Source of the DNA: Micromonospora sp. MA102
Lineage (GTDB): Bacteria; Actinomycetota; Actinomycetes; Mycobacteriales; Micromonosporaceae
Assembly (NCBI RefSeq): GCF_025460765.1
Contig: NZ_JAMWEG010000001.1
Location: 62,001 to 126,000, forward strand
DNA: 64,000 nucleotides
Reading direction: 5' to 3'
Positions 42,672 to 52,025 of this stretch are shown here, in pieces. Made by a program: the position numbers and the translations under genes. Position 1 is the first letter of the stretch, and every line of letters begins with the position of its first letter. A model generated the notes under the pieces. The model saw only the letters and a program-made list of their open reading frames with translations. It had not been told where the DNA came from and made no database searches.

Positions 42672-43781
42672 TCAGGACGCGTCGAGCGCGGCCGTCACGT
42701 CGGCCACCAGGTCGGCGCCGTCCTCGATGCCGCAGGAGAGCCGGACGAAGCCGGGCGCGGTGTCGTCCCCCCACTGGGCCCGGCGGTCGGCCGTGGTGTG
42801 CAGCCCGCCGAACGAGGTGGCGGCGGACACCAGGCGGGACGCGTCGAGGAAGCGCGCCACCCGGTCGGCGTCGCCCAGGTCGAAGGAGACCACGCCGGGG
42901 ATCCGTCGCATCTGGACCGAGGCCACCGGGTACGCCGGGTCGGCCGGCAGCCCGGGCCAGCGCAGGCCGGTCACGTCGCCACGGCCGGCGAGCAGCCGGG
43001 CCAGCGCCCCGGCGTTGGCGGTCTGCCGGGCCAACCGCAGGTCTACGGTCGCCAGTGAGCGGTGCGCCAGCCAGCAGTCGAACGCCCCGGGCACCCCGCC
43101 CGTGGTGGTCCGCCAGGCGGTCACCGCGTCGAGCAGCTCGGGGGAACGGGTCGCCACGTAGCCGAGCAGCAGGTCGGAGTGGCCGGTGAGGGCCTTGGTG
43201 CCGGAGGCCACCACCACGTCGGCGCCGAGCTCCAGCGGGCGCTGCCCGAGCGGGGTGGCGGTGGTGTTGTCGACCGCGACCAGGGCCCCGGCGGCGTGCG
43301 CCGCGGCGGCCAGCGCCGGCACGTCGGCCACGTCCAGGCCGGGGTTCGCCGGGGTCTCCAGCAGCACCAGCCGGACACCCTCGAACGACGGGTACGGCCC
43401 GGCGGTCGGCACGAAGACGACGCGTACCCCGATGCTCTCCAGGGTGGCGGTGGCGAAGGCGCGCACCGGGAAGTAGCCGTCGGCGGGGAGCAGCACGGTG
43501 TCCCCGGGGCGCAGGACGGCCAGCAGCAGCCCGGTGATGGCCGCCTGGCCGCTGGCGAAGACCCGGCAGTCGCCGCCCTCCAGCTCGCCGACGGCCGCCT
43601 CCAGCAGCCGCCGGGTGGGGTTGTCCGGCCGCCCGTACCCGTTGGGGGTCGCCTCCGGCCCCCGCCACGGGTCGAGGTGGTACGGCGCGGCGAACACCGG
43701 CCCCGGCAGGAACGGCTGGCCCGGTTCCGGCGCGGGCAGGCCCGCGTGCACGCTGCGCGTGCCGTCACCCCACTCGGTCAT
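42672..43781 (-). CDS. Cystathionine gamma-lyase/synthase-like PLP enzyme
   Basis: A 369-residue PLP enzyme of the Cys/Met metabolism family. It starts at ATG 43781 with GAGGCGG overlapping the end of gpsA. NGYGRPDNPTRRLLEAAV, FASGQAAITGLLLAVL and VDNTTATPL are family motifs. The PLP lysine lies in ASGTKALTGHSDLLLG. SAATSFGGLHTTADRR replaces the longer substrate loop. It most resembles proteins annotated cystathionine gamma-lyase in actinobacteria and could make cysteine from cystathionine. Synthase activity cannot be excluded from sequence alone. Confidence 0.87.
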   Translation of the reverse strand: MTEWGDGTRSVHAGLPAPEPGQPFLPGPVFAAPYHLDPWRGPEATPNGYGRPDNPTRRLLEAAVGELEGGDCRVFASGQAAITGLLLAVLRPGDTVLLPADGYFPVRAFATATLESIGVRVVFVPTAGPYPSFEGVRLVLLETPANPGLDVADVPALAAAAHAAGALVAVDNTTATPLGQRPLELGADVVVASGTKALTGHSDLLLGYVATRSPELLDAVTAWRTTTGGVPGAFDCWLAHRSLATVDLRLARQTANAGALARLLAGRGDVTGLRWPGLPADPAYPVASVQMRRIPGVVSFDLGDADRVARFLDASRLVSAATSFGGLHTTADRRAQWGDDTAPGFVRLSCGIEDGADLVADVTAALDAS

Positions 43782-43788
43782 CGCCGCC

Positions 43789-44796
43789 TCACTCGTACGA
43801 CTCGGGCTTCGCGGTCCGGCTCATGAGGGCGTCCACGGCGAGCCGCGGATCCATCCCCTCGTGGCAGATCCGCTCGACCTGCTCGGTGATCGGCATCTCC
43901 ACCCCGTGCGCCCGTGCCAGGTCCCGGATGGCCAGGCAGCTCTTCACGCCCTCGGCGGTCTGCCGGGTGGCCGCCTGGGCCTGCTCCAGGGTCTCCCCCC
44001 GGCCCAGGTGCTCGCCGAAGGTGCGGTTGCGGGCCAGTGGCGACGAGCAGGAGGCGACCAGGTCGCCCATGCCGGCCAGCCCGGCGAACGTGATCGGGTC
44101 GGCGCCCAGCGCCACGCCCAGCCGGGCGGTCTCGGCCAGGCCGCGGGTCATCAGCATGGCGCGGGTGTTGTCGCCGAAGCCCATCGCGGTGGCGATGCCG
44201 TACGACAGGGCGATCACGTTCTTCACGGCCCCGCCCAGCTCGCAGCCGATCACGTCGTCGTTGGTGTACGGGCGGAAGTACGGCGTGCGGATCGACGACT
44301 GCACCAGGGCGGTCCGGCGGCTGTCGGTCCCGGCGACCACGGTCGCGGCCGGCTGCTCGGCGGCGATCTCCGGGGCCAGGTTCGGCCCGGAGACGACCAC
44401 CACCCGGTCGGCCGGCACCCCGGCGGTCTCCATGATCACCTGGCTCATCCGCTTGGTGGTGCCCAGCTCGATGCCCTTCATGAGGGAGACCAGCGTGGCG
44501 TCCGCGTCCAGGTGCGGGGTCCAGTCGGCGAGGTTGCCGCGCAGCGTCTGCGACGGCACGGAGAGCACCACCACCTCGGCGCCGGCGATCGCCTCCTCGG
44601 CGTCGCCGGTCGCGGTGACCCGGTGGGGCAGCCGCACGTCCGGCAGGTACTCCGGGTTGTGGCGCCCGGTCCGGATCGCCTCGGCCACCGAGGCCCGCCG
44701 GGCCAGGATGGTCACGTCCCGGCCGGCGTCGGCGAGGATCTTGGCGAACGCGGTGCCCCACGAGCCCGCCCCCAGCACCGCGACGTGCCCGCTCAC
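43789..44796 (-). CDS. gpsA: NAD(P)-dependent glycerol-3-phosphate dehydrogenase
   Basis: Makes glycerol-3-phosphate for phospholipid synthesis. 335 residues. GTG 44796 overlaps the plsC stop (GTGA) behind a GAGGTG site. The dinucleotide motif is [75 protein letters not shown] and [20 protein letters not shown] are GpsA landmarks, with the catalytic Lys in the GGAVKN segment. It is coupled to plsC, the acyltransferase that uses the same pathway, and is followed by the PLP lyase. Confidence 0.96.
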   Translation of the reverse strand: MSGHVAVLGAGSWGTAFAKILADAGRDVTILARRASVAEAIRTGRHNPEYLPDVRLPHRVTATGDAEEAIAGAEVVVLSVPSQTLRGNLADWTPHLDADATLVSLMKGIELGTTKRMSQVIMETAGVPADRVVVVSGPNLAPEIAAEQPAATVVAGTDSRRTALVQSSIRTPYFRPYTNDDVIGCELGGAVKNVIALSYGIATAMGFGDNTRAMLMTRGLAETARLGVALGADPITFAGLAGMGDLVASCSSPLARNRTFGEHLGRGETLEQAQAATRQTAEGVKSCLAIRDLARAHGVEMPITEQVERICHEGMDPRLAVDALMSRTAKPESYE

Positions 44797-45518
44797 TCGG
44801 TCACCTCGGGCGTACGCGTCCCGGCCGGCCGCTCCCACAGCGGTGGTGGTGTCCCGCCGCGGATCTCGGCGACCAGGTCCCGGATCCGCAGCATGATCGT
44901 GTCCGTCATCTCCTCCAGGATCGCCCGGGTCGGCGTGGCGCCCGCCCACCGGCTCAGGTCGATCGGCGGCCCGGCGACCACCGTCACCGGGGTACGCGGG
45001 CGCAGCCCCACGCGGGCGGTCCGCGGGTCGAACATCTTCTCCGGGCCGATCATGGCGAGCGGGATCACCGGGGCTCCGGTGGCCAGCGCCAGCCGGGCCG
45101 CGCCGGTCTTGCCCTTCATCGGCCACAGGTCCGGCTCGCGGGTCGTGGTCCCCTCCGGGTAGATCACCACGGCACCGCCCGCGTGCACCGCGGCGACCAG
45201 CTTGTCCAGCGACCGGGCCGCCTCGATGCTGCCGCGCTCGACCGGGATCTGCCGGCACCGGTGCAGGATCCAGCCGATCACCGGCACCCGGAACACGCTC
45301 GCCTTGCCGAGGAACTGCGGCCAGCGCCCGGCGTCGTGGATGAAGTGCGCGCACACCAGCGGGTCCGCGTGCGAGATGTGGTTGGGCACGATGATGATGC
45401 CGCCGTCGCCGCCCAGGTGCTCCATGCCCCGCCAGGTGCGGCGCGTCCACACGGTCAACACCGGCTTCACCAGCACCACGGCGAACCGTGGCCAGAATCC
45501 CAGCCTCCGCCGTGCCAC
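44793..45518 (-). CDS. 1-acylglycerol-3-phosphate acyltransferase (PlsC family)
   Basis: A 241-residue acyltransferase of the PlsC/LPLAT family. GTG 45518 follows GAGGAGG. Motif I is [12 protein letters not shown], the His-Asp catalytic dyad. Motif II lies in [17 protein letters not shown], motif III is [12 protein letters not shown], and motif IV is [10 protein letters not shown]. An N-terminal hydrophobic helix ([13 protein letters not shown]) should hold it at the membrane. It transfers an acyl chain to lysophosphatidate, and is coupled to gpsA. Divergent from cofC. Confidence 0.92.
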   Translation of the reverse strand: MARRRLGFWPRFAVVLVKPVLTVWTRRTWRGMEHLGGDGGIIIVPNHISHADPLVCAHFIHDAGRWPQFLGKASVFRVPVIGWILHRCRQIPVERGSIEAARSLDKLVAAVHAGGAVVIYPEGTTTREPDLWPMKGKTGAARLALATGAPVIPLAMIGPEKMFDPRTARVGLRPRTPVTVVAGPPIDLSRWAGATPTRAILEEMTDTIMLRIRDLVAEIRGGTPPPLWERPAGTRTPEVTE

Positions 45519-45627
45519 CCTGCCTCCTCGTTCCGCCCCACGCGCGCACGCCCCGGCACGAAATCATGCCTGCTCGCTCCGGGTCCGGCCAGTGAGGGTA
45601 CCGCTGCCCGGCTGGCAGGATTGTCAC

Positions 45628-46470
45628 GTGCCTGAGCCGACCTGGACCGTGGTGGTGCCGGTGAAGCGCCTCGCAGTGGCGAAGAGCCGCCTGCGGGGCG
45701 CGCTGCCCGGCGTACCCCACGAGGAGCTGGCGCTGGCCCTGGCGGCCGACACGGTCCGGGCGGTGGTGGCCTGCCCGGCGGTCGCCGGGGTGCTGGTGGT
45801 GACCGACGACCCGCGGGTGGCGGCGGAGGCGACGGCGGCCGGCGCGGCGGTCGTGCCGGATCCGGCGGCCGGGCTGAACGCGGCCTTCCGGCACGGGGCG
45901 GCGGTGGCCGGCCCGGGCGCCGCGGTGGCCGGCCTCACCGCCGACCTGCCGGCGCTGCGCCCGGCCGACCTGGACGGGGCGCTGCGGGCCGCCCCCACCG
46001 ACGGGGTACGCGGGTTCGTGGCCGACGCCCCCGGCAGCGGCACCGTGCTGCTCGCCGCGCCGCCCGGGGTGCCCCTGGCGCCCCGCTTCGGGCCCGGCTC
46101 GGCGGCGGCGCACGCGGCGAGCGGGGCGCTGCCGCTGCCCGGCGGCTGGCCCACCCTACGGCGGGACGTGGACACCCCGGCCGATCTGGCCGCCGCCGCC
46201 CGGCTCGGCGCCGGCCCGCGCACCGCCGCGCTGCTGGCCCGGGCCGGCAAGGACGTCGGGTACGGTGCTGGCATGCAGGGCACGGTGGCCACCTACGACG
46301 CGTCGACCCGCAGCGGCGTGCTGCTCCTCGACGACGGCACCGAGCTGGCCTTCCCGGCCCGCGCGTTCGACGCCTCCGGGCTGCGGCTGCTCCGGCTCGG
46401 GCAGCGCGTCCGCATCGAGCGGGACGCCGCCGGCGAGGTCGTCCGGGTGACGTTGCCGACGATGGCGTGA
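45628..46470 (+). CDS. cofC: CofC/FbiD guanylyltransferase with C-terminal cold-shock-like domain
   Basis: CofC/FbiD makes the guanylylated C3-acid precursor of coenzyme F420. GTG 45628 is six bases after CAGGAT. Residues 1-214 hold the nucleotidyltransferase: [59 protein letters not shown] and [13 protein letters not shown]. The frame then continues about 65 residues, [20 protein letters not shown] to VTLPTMA, a five-strand segment like a cold-shock domain. CofC proteins normally end before this. An internal ATG at 46273 is preceded by TACGGT, so the tail could instead be a separate leaderless gene. Confidence 0.85.
   Translation: MPEPTWTVVVPVKRLAVAKSRLRGALPGVPHEELALALAADTVRAVVACPAVAGVLVVTDDPRVAAEATAAGAAVVPDPAAGLNAAFRHGAAVAGPGAAVAGLTADLPALRPADLDGALRAAPTDGVRGFVADAPGSGTVLLAAPPGVPLAPRFGPGSAAAHAASGALPLPGGWPTLRRDVDTPADLAAAARLGAGPRTAALLARAGKDVGYGAGMQGTVATYDASTRSGVLLLDDGTELAFPARAFDASGLRLLRLGQRVRIERDAAGEVVRVTLPTMA
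46261..46470 (+). other. Possible nested leaderless gene: cold-shock-like 65-residue product
   Basis: TACGGT (46261-46266) lies six bases before ATG 46273 inside the cofC frame. The product would be [15 protein letters not shown]...VTLPTMA, 65 residues with the GxVxxYDxxxxxGVLxxDDG pattern of cold-shock-like OB folds. It shares its frame and stop with the long CofC ORF, so either a fused or separate protein, or both, could be made. Confidence 0.4.
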
Positions 46471-46484
46471 CCAACCTGCCCCGA

Positions 46485-46506
46485 GTTCATTTTCCGTTCA
46501 CCCTTG
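46485..46506 (+). promoter_or_regulatory. PHO-box-like direct repeat upstream of ppk
   Basis: Two adjacent 11-base units, GTTCATTTTCC and GTTCACCCTTG, match the PhoP direct-repeat layout known from Streptomyces (GTTCACC core, 11-base period). They end 19 bases before the ppk start. AT-rich sequence here stands out from its surroundings. Confidence 0.65.
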
Positions 46507-46524
46507 TCGGGGAATCATGAGGTG

Positions 46525-48813
46525 GTGAGCACCCCTCGCGAGCGCCCCGACGGTCCCCGTAACCTCGTCGACCCCGACACGCCCCGCAACGGCGCGTCGA
46601 CCCGCGGCGGCGACGGCCGGTTCCGCCGCGTCCGCCCGCCCGAAGAGAGCGTCAGCCCCGAGCCCGCGGCGGCGGCCTCCGCCGGGCTGGAGGAGTCCCT
46701 CGACCCGGTCGAGGGGCCGGGCCCGCTGGACGAGCCGCCGGCGGCCCGGCCGCTGCCGGAGGACCGGTTCTTCAACCGGGAGCTCTCCTGGCTCGACTTC
46801 AACGCCCGGGTGCTGGCGCTCGCCGAGGACCCCCGCACGCCGCTGCTGGAGCGGGCCAAGTTCCTGGCCATCTTCGGCAGCAACCTGGACGAGTTCTACA
46901 TGGTGCGGGTGGCCGGGCTGAAGCGGCGGCTCTCCGCCGGCCTGCCGGTGCGCGGCGGCGACCGGATGCCGCTGCGGACCCAGCTGGAGCTGATCGCCGA
47001 GAAGGCCGCCGACCTGGTCTCCCGGCACGCCGCCTGCTTCGTCGACGACGTGCTGCCGAAGCTGGCCGCCGAGGACATCCGGATCCTGCGCTGGAGCGAC
47101 CTCGACGACGGCGAGCGGGAGCGGCTGCGCACCTGGTTCCGGGAGCACATCTTCCCGGTGCTCACCCCGCTCGCGGTGGACCCGGCGCACCCGTTCCCCT
47201 ACATCTCCGGCCGGTCCCTGAACCTGGCCGTGTCGGTGCGCGACCCGGACGGCGGCTCCGAGCTGTTCGCCCGGGTGAAGGTGCCCAACAACGTGCCCCG
47301 GTTCGTCCGGGTGGCGCGGGACCAGCCGGGAGTGCGTTTCCTGCCGGTCGAGGACCTCATCTCGGTGCACCTCGGGCAGCTGTTCTCCGGCATGCAGGTG
47401 GTCGAGTGCCACCTGTTCCGGGTGACCCGCAACGCCGAGGTGGAGGTGGACGAGGACCGCGACGAGGACCTGCTCCAGGCCCTGGAACGGGAGCTGGCGC
47501 GGCGCCGGTTCGGCCCGCCGGTGCGCCTGGAGGTGGCCGCCTCCATCTCCGACCACATGCTGGAGCTGCTCGTCCGCGAGCTCGACATGGACAGCCAGGA
47601 CGTGCTCCGGGTCCGCGGCCTGCTCGACCTCTCCGCGCTCTGGCAGGTCTACGGCGAGGCCGACCGACCGGACCTCAAGGACCCGCCGTTCGTGCCGGCC
47701 ACCCACCCCCGGCTCGCCGAGGGCGAGGTGCCGCGCAGCGTCTTCGCCACCCTGCGGGACGGCGACGTGCTGGTGCATCACCCGTACCACTCGTTCGCGA
47801 CAAGCGTGCAGCGCTTCGTCGAGCAGGCCGCCGCCGACCCGAACGTGCTGGCCATCAAGCAGACCCTGTACCGCACCAGCGGCGACTCCCCCATCGTCGA
47901 CGCGCTGGTCGACGCGGCCGCCGCCGGCAAGCAGGTGGTGGTGCTCGTCGAGCTGAAGGCGCGCTTCGACGAGGTGGCCAACATCGGCTGGGCGCGCACC
48001 CTGGAGCGGGCCGGCTGCCACGTGGTCTACGGGCTGGTCGGCCTGAAGACGCACTGCAAGACCGCGCTGGTCGTCCGCCAGGAGGGCAACCAGATCCGCC
48101 GCTACTGCCACATCGGCACCGGCAACTACCACCCGAAGACCGCCCGGCTCTACGAGGACTTCGGCATGCTCACCGCCGACCCGGAGATCGGCGCCGACCT
48201 CACCGACCTGTTCAACGTGCTCACCGGCTACAGCCGGCAGACCGCGTACCGGCGGCTGCTGGTGGCCCCGCAGGGCATCCGCAGCGGCCTCGTCGAGCGG
48301 ATCGAGCGGGAGATCGAGCACGTCCGGCTGGGCATGCCGGGGCTCGTGCAGTTCAAGGTGAACGCGCTTGTCGACGAGGAGATCACCGACGCGCTCTACC
48401 GGGCGTCCCGGGCCGGGGTGCACGTGGACCTGCTGATCCGGGGCATGTGCACGCTGCGGCCGGGCGTACCCGGGCTGTCGGAGAACATCCGGGTCCGCTC
48501 GATCCTCGGCCGGTTCCTGGAGCACTCCCGCATCTTCCGGTTCGGCAACAACGGCGACGCGGAGTTCTGGATGGGCTCGGCCGACCTCATGCACCGCAAC
48601 CTGGACCGCCGGGTCGAGGCGCTGGTGCAGGTGAGCGACCCGGTGGCCCGGGCCGAGCTGGACCACGTGCTGACGGCGGCGTTCAGCCCGGAGGTGGACG
48701 CCTTCGAGCTGGCCCCGGACGGCGCCTGGCAGCGGCGTACCGGCACCGGCGACACGCCGCTGACCCACCTGCAGGACCTGCTCCTGCACCGGGTCGGCGG
48801 GAGGGCGGGCTGA
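46525..48813 (+). CDS. ppk: Polyphosphate kinase 1
   Basis: Polymerises the ATP gamma-phosphate into polyphosphate. I start it at GTG 46525 (762 residues); GTG 46522 and TTG 46504 are alternatives. The first ~75 residues are a disordered Pro/Glu/Arg-rich extension not usual in [23 protein letters not shown] begins the N domain. Nucleotide/catalytic residues lie in [32 protein letters not shown] (with the autophosphorylated His) and [38 protein letters not shown] is near the end. The PHO-box repeat upstream predicts induction by phosphate limitation. A NUDIX/phosphatase gene follows. Confidence 0.95.
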   Translation: MSTPRERPDGPRNLVDPDTPRNGASTRGGDGRFRRVRPPEESVSPEPAAAASAGLEESLDPVEGPGPLDEPPAARPLPEDRFFNRELSWLDFNARVLALAEDPRTPLLERAKFLAIFGSNLDEFYMVRVAGLKRRLSAGLPVRGGDRMPLRTQLELIAEKAADLVSRHAACFVDDVLPKLAAEDIRILRWSDLDDGERERLRTWFREHIFPVLTPLAVDPAHPFPYISGRSLNLAVSVRDPDGGSELFARVKVPNNVPRFVRVARDQPGVRFLPVEDLISVHLGQLFSGMQVVECHLFRVTRNAEVEVDEDRDEDLLQALERELARRRFGPPVRLEVAASISDHMLELLVRELDMDSQDVLRVRGLLDLSALWQVYGEADRPDLKDPPFVPATHPRLAEGEVPRSVFATLRDGDVLVHHPYHSFATSVQRFVEQAAADPNVLAIKQTLYRTSGDSPIVDALVDAAAAGKQVVVLVELKARFDEVANIGWARTLERAGCHVVYGLVGLKTHCKTALVVRQEGNQIRRYCHIGTGNYHPKTARLYEDFGMLTADPEIGADLTDLFNVLTGYSRQTAYRRLLVAPQGIRSGLVERIEREIEHVRLGMPGLVQFKVNALVDEEITDALYRASRAGVHVDLLIRGMCTLRPGVPGLSENIRVRSILGRFLEHSRIFRFGNNGDAEFWMGSADLMHRNLDRRVEALVQVSDPVARAELDHVLTAAFSPEVDAFELAPDGAWQRRTGTGDTPLTHLQDLLLHRVGGRAG

Positions 48814-48841
48814 CCGGACCACGGCCCGCTCGGAGCGGGCA

Positions 48842-48847
48842 TACGGT
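48842..48847 (+). promoter_or_regulatory. Candidate -10 box for leaderless NUDIX/phosphatase gene
   Basis: TACGGT ends six bases before the ATG at 48854; no ribosome site intervenes. A 7-bp GCCCGCT/AGCGGGC hairpin (48824-48840) just upstream may end the ppk transcript. Confidence 0.5.
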
Positions 48848-48853
48848 GAGCGG

Positions 48854-49735
48854 ATGACGGACGACGAGCCGGTGCGGATCCGGGCGGCGGGCGGGGTCGT
48901 CTGGCGTCCGGCCACCGGCGGCGTCGAGATCTGCCTGGTGCACCGCCCCCGGTACGGCGACTGGTCGCTGCCCAAGGGCAAGCTGGACGCCGGCGAGCAT
49001 CCGCTGCGGGCCGCCGTCCGCGAGGTCGCCGAGGAGACCGACGTCCGGGCCGTGCCGCAGGTACGCCTGCCGACCGTCCGCTACCGCAGCGAGGGCCGGC
49101 CGAAGGCCGTCGACTACTGGTCGATGCGGGCCGCCGCCCAGGGCGGGTTCCAGCCGGACACCGAGGTGGACGAGGTGGCGTGGTTCCCCACCGACGAGGC
49201 GGCACGCCGGGTCAGCTACCCGCACGACGCCGAGGTGATCGCCGCGTTCGCGGCGCTGCCGCCGGTCACCGCCACCGTGCTGCTGGTCCGGCACGCGCAC
49301 GCCGGCAAGCGGGGCACCTGGACCGGCCCGGACACCGGCCGGCCGCTGGACGACGAGGGCTGGGCCCAGGCCCGGGCGCTCGCGCCCCTGGTCGCCCTGG
49401 TCCGCCCGGTCCGCCTGGTCTCCGCCTCGGCCAAGCGCTGCGTGCAGACCCTCGACCCGGCGGCCGCCCTGCTGGACCTGCCCGTCGAGGTGGTCGGCGA
49501 CCTGGACGAGCCGCGCCCCGGCCAGCAGCCGGACGAGTGCGCCCTGGCCGCCGCCGCCCGGCTCACCGCGCTGGCCCAGGACGGGGAACCGGTCGCGGTG
49601 TGCAGCCAGGGCAAGGTGATCCCGGGCGCGCTGGAGCGGCTGACCGGCCGCTCCGACGACTACACCACCCCGAAGGGCGGCGGCTGGCTGCTGGCCTTCA
49701 GCGGCGACCGCCTGGTCGCGGCCGACCGGCTCTGA
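48854..49735 (+). CDS. NUDIX hydrolase fused to histidine phosphatase (MutT1-like)
   Basis: A 293-residue two-domain protein. The N-terminal NUDIX box is GKLDAGEHPLRAAVREVAEE then TDV, with the catalytic Glu residues in place; the preceding GDWSLPKGK is also conserved. The C-terminal domain (about 140-290) belongs to the histidine phosphatase family with VRHAHAG (catalytic His), SASAKRCVQTL and the final acid-base region around PDECALAAAARL. The same fusion is M. tuberculosis MutT1 (Rv2985), next to ppk, which hydrolyses 8-oxo-dGTP and Ap4A-type nucleotides. That function is inferred by fusion and position. Confidence 0.9.
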   Translation: MTDDEPVRIRAAGGVVWRPATGGVEICLVHRPRYGDWSLPKGKLDAGEHPLRAAVREVAEETDVRAVPQVRLPTVRYRSEGRPKAVDYWSMRAAAQGGFQPDTEVDEVAWFPTDEAARRVSYPHDAEVIAAFAALPPVTATVLLVRHAHAGKRGTWTGPDTGRPLDDEGWAQARALAPLVALVRPVRLVSASAKRCVQTLDPAAALLDLPVEVVGDLDEPRPGQQPDECALAAAARLTALAQDGEPVAVCSQGKVIPGALERLTGRSDDYTTPKGGGWLLAFSGDRLVAADRL

Positions 49736-49736
49736 G

Positions 49737-49780
49737 GAAGGGCCGCTGTCAACGCCGCCGCGCGACCAGGGGTCCCGTCC
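49737..49780. repeat. Intergenic inverted-repeat element, copy B
   Basis: Related to the element at 6016-6058: same GAGGA-GGGCC-AACGCC-GGGGTCCC order with different spacing. It separates two convergent genes and could help termination. Divergence between copies makes it a family of elements, not a recent duplicate. Confidence 0.55.
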
Positions 49781-49791
49781 GCACACCGTGC

Positions 49792-51891
49792 TCAGGGCAG
49801 GGCGATCGTCACCGCGACGGGCAGGTGGTCGCTGGCGGTGCTGCGCGGCGCCGTTGCACCCGACGCCGTGAGACCGGGTGAGACGAAGACGTGGTCGATC
49901 TGGGTGCGCGGGTCGTCGGCGGGGCTGGTCCGCAGCGGGCGGGCCGCGGCCAGCGCGTCGACCAGCCCGGCGCGGGTGAACTCGGCGAACGCGGCATCGC
50001 CGGGCTCGGTGTTCAGGTCGCCGCCGAGCACCAGCGGGCGGCCGGCCGCGTACCGGGTGGCGAAGGCGGCCACCTCGCCGGCCTGGGCCACCGGACCCTC
50101 CCCCGGCGGCGGTTGCAGGTGCGTGGCGACCACGGCGAGTTCCCGGCCGCCGAGGTCGAGCGTGACGCCGAGCGCCTGCGCCCCGGTCGGCGCCCCGTGC
50201 GCCGCGAGGGGCCGGGTCCGGCCGGCCCGCACCGGGAAGCGGCTCAGCACCGCGTCACCCCACACGGGGTCGGCGGCAGGCGCGAAGACGTACGGCATCC
50301 GCAGCCGCCCGGCCAGCAGGGCGAGGGTGTCGTGGCCGCCGTTGAGCAGCCAACCTCGGTCCACCTCGCTGAGCAGCACCACGTCCGGCCGGCCGCCCTC
50401 CACCGCCCGGGTCAGCGCGTCCAGGTCGAGCCGCCCGTCCAGTCCGAAGCCCATCCGGATGTTGTACGCCGCCACCCGTACCGCCGCCGGTGGCGTCGCG
50501 GGCGGGTTCGGCGCCGGAGCCGGACGGTGGATCCCGCCGGCCACGGCGGTCAGCAGCATCGCCCCGAGGACCGTCCACACCGGCACGGGCCGGCGGACCG
50601 GGGCTGCGGCCGGCGGCGGGGCGAGCACGGCCGCGACGGCGACGACGAGCGCCGCCAGCACCGGCACCCAGCCGTTCGGGTACCCGAGGTCGTAGGCGGC
50701 GTAGTACGCAACCGACCCCACCGCGAAACCCAGCATCCCGCCGACGACGGCGAAGTCCCGCCGGCCGCCGTCCGAGGCGCTCGGGTCCGGCGCGGCAGAC
50801 GGACCGGCAGCGGAATCCTTGCCCGACCTGGCCGGCGCGGCACCAGCACCTGCACCTGCGCCACGGACCGCCACCGAACCGGTGTCCCCGCCCGGGCCTG
50901 TCGTGGCGGGAACGGGCTCAGCGGGCACCCGCTCAGCCGGCACGGTCGCGCGCTCGCCGACGGTGTCGACAAGGGCGAGGCAGCCACCGAGCCCGGCGGC
51001 GCTGAGCAGGACCGCCGCCGCCAGCCAGCCCGCCCGGTCGGCGGCGAACAGTCCGGCCCCGACGACCAGCGCGGCGGGCCAGAGCGGCCGCGCCACCGGC
51101 CGGGGTGGCCGGAGCAGCACCGCTGCCAGGAAAAGGGCGATCGCCACCTCGGGCACCGCCGCGAGGCGCGCCGGGGGAAGCGCCAGGCCCGGCAGGTCCG
51201 CCGACCCGTGCCAGTACGAGGCGGCCGCGTCCCACACCGCCGTCGTGAGGGCCAACTGGCCGGCCAGCAACAGCACCGGCCCCACCAGCAGCCAGGCGGC
51301 ACGGCCGGCTCCCCCGCCCGGCGCCGGCACGGCGTCACCGGCCAAGGCGGCGGGACGGGCCGAGGGCCGGAGCCCGGCCGGCGACGACGGGGCCGCCTGC
51401 GCGGCGAGGAAGGCGCCGACCAGCAGGACGGACAGGACCCAGCCGAGCGGGCCGCCCCGCCAGACCAGGTCCTCGGTGCCGAGCAGGGCGTGCCCGACGG
51501 CGGCCCCGGCCAGGCCGAACGCCAGCCCCGGCACCGGCCGGACGACCGTGGCGGCGGTCGCGGCGAGCCACACCAGGCCGGCGAGCAGGCCGGCGCAGGC
51601 CAGCCAGAGCTGGACCCGACCGCCGGGCGCGGCGGTCAGGGCGAGCCGGGCGGCGGCCAGCATCCCGGCCGCGACCAGGCCCACCGGGCGCGGACCGGTC
51701 CGGCGGAGCAGGACTGGTGCGGCGAGGGCGAGCACGAACCAGCCGAGGGCGAAGGCGCCGAGGAGTTCGGCCGGCGTCTCGGCCGCCCGGCCGAAGATGG
51801 TGATGATCGACGGCAGCCAGACCCGCAGCACGTCGAGCAGGACGACGACGCCCAGGGCGAGCGCGGCGGTGGGAAGGTGACGGTGGCGCAC
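49792..51891 (-). CDS. Membrane protein with C-terminal endonuclease/exonuclease/phosphatase domain
   Basis: A 699-residue protein with many transmembrane helices (about 10-12) over residues 1-455, interrupted by a low-complexity Pro/Ala/Gly/Ser segment around 315-375. The C-terminal ~230 residues are an endonuclease/exonuclease/phosphatase domain: VRVAAYNIRMGFGLDG, VVLLSEVDRGW, GDAVLSRFPV, LVLGGDLNTEPGDAAF, TQIDHVFVSPGL and the end SDHLPVAVTI, all with the catalytic acids and His. The domain should face the cytoplasm or the outside depending on helix count. Such fusions exist in other actinobacteria; the substrate (nucleic acid or phospholipid) is unknown. Confidence 0.85.
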   Translation of the reverse strand: MRHRHLPTAALALGVVVLLDVLRVWLPSIITIFGRAAETPAELLGAFALGWFVLALAAPVLLRRTGPRPVGLVAAGMLAAARLALTAAPGGRVQLWLACAGLLAGLVWLAATAATVVRPVPGLAFGLAGAAVGHALLGTEDLVWRGGPLGWVLSVLLVGAFLAAQAAPSSPAGLRPSARPAALAGDAVPAPGGGAGRAAWLLVGPVLLLAGQLALTTAVWDAAASYWHGSADLPGLALPPARLAAVPEVAIALFLAAVLLRPPRPVARPLWPAALVVGAGLFAADRAGWLAAAVLLSAAGLGGCLALVDTVGERATVPAERVPAEPVPATTGPGGDTGSVAVRGAGAGAGAAPARSGKDSAAGPSAAPDPSASDGGRRDFAVVGGMLGFAVGSVAYYAAYDLGYPNGWVPVLAALVVAVAAVLAPPPAAAPVRRPVPVWTVLGAMLLTAVAGGIHRPAPAPNPPATPPAAVRVAAYNIRMGFGLDGRLDLDALTRAVEGGRPDVVLLSEVDRGWLLNGGHDTLALLAGRLRMPYVFAPAADPVWGDAVLSRFPVRAGRTRPLAAHGAPTGAQALGVTLDLGGRELAVVATHLQPPPGEGPVAQAGEVAAFATRYAAGRPLVLGGDLNTEPGDAAFAEFTRAGLVDALAAARPLRTSPADDPRTQIDHVFVSPGLTASGATAPRSTASDHLPVAVTIALP

Positions 51892-51978
51892 GGGCGCCCC
51901 TCTTCTCGTGACCGACGGGGGTTTTCGGCACGAGGATTCTCCGGGCTGGCGCGACGGCGGGTCAACGCGTACCCACGA

Positions 51979-52014
51979 GAAAGGGCGCCCACCACGAATG
52001 GCGGGCGCCCTTTC
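51979..52014. terminator. Bidirectional terminator of hupB
   Basis: GAAAGGGCGCCC (51979-51990) pairs perfectly with GGGCGCCCTTTC (52003-52014) over 12 bases; AAA/TTT ends give U-runs either way. It lies 12 bases past the hupB stop. Confidence 0.75.
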
Positions 52015-52025
52015 GGGTCGTGCGG

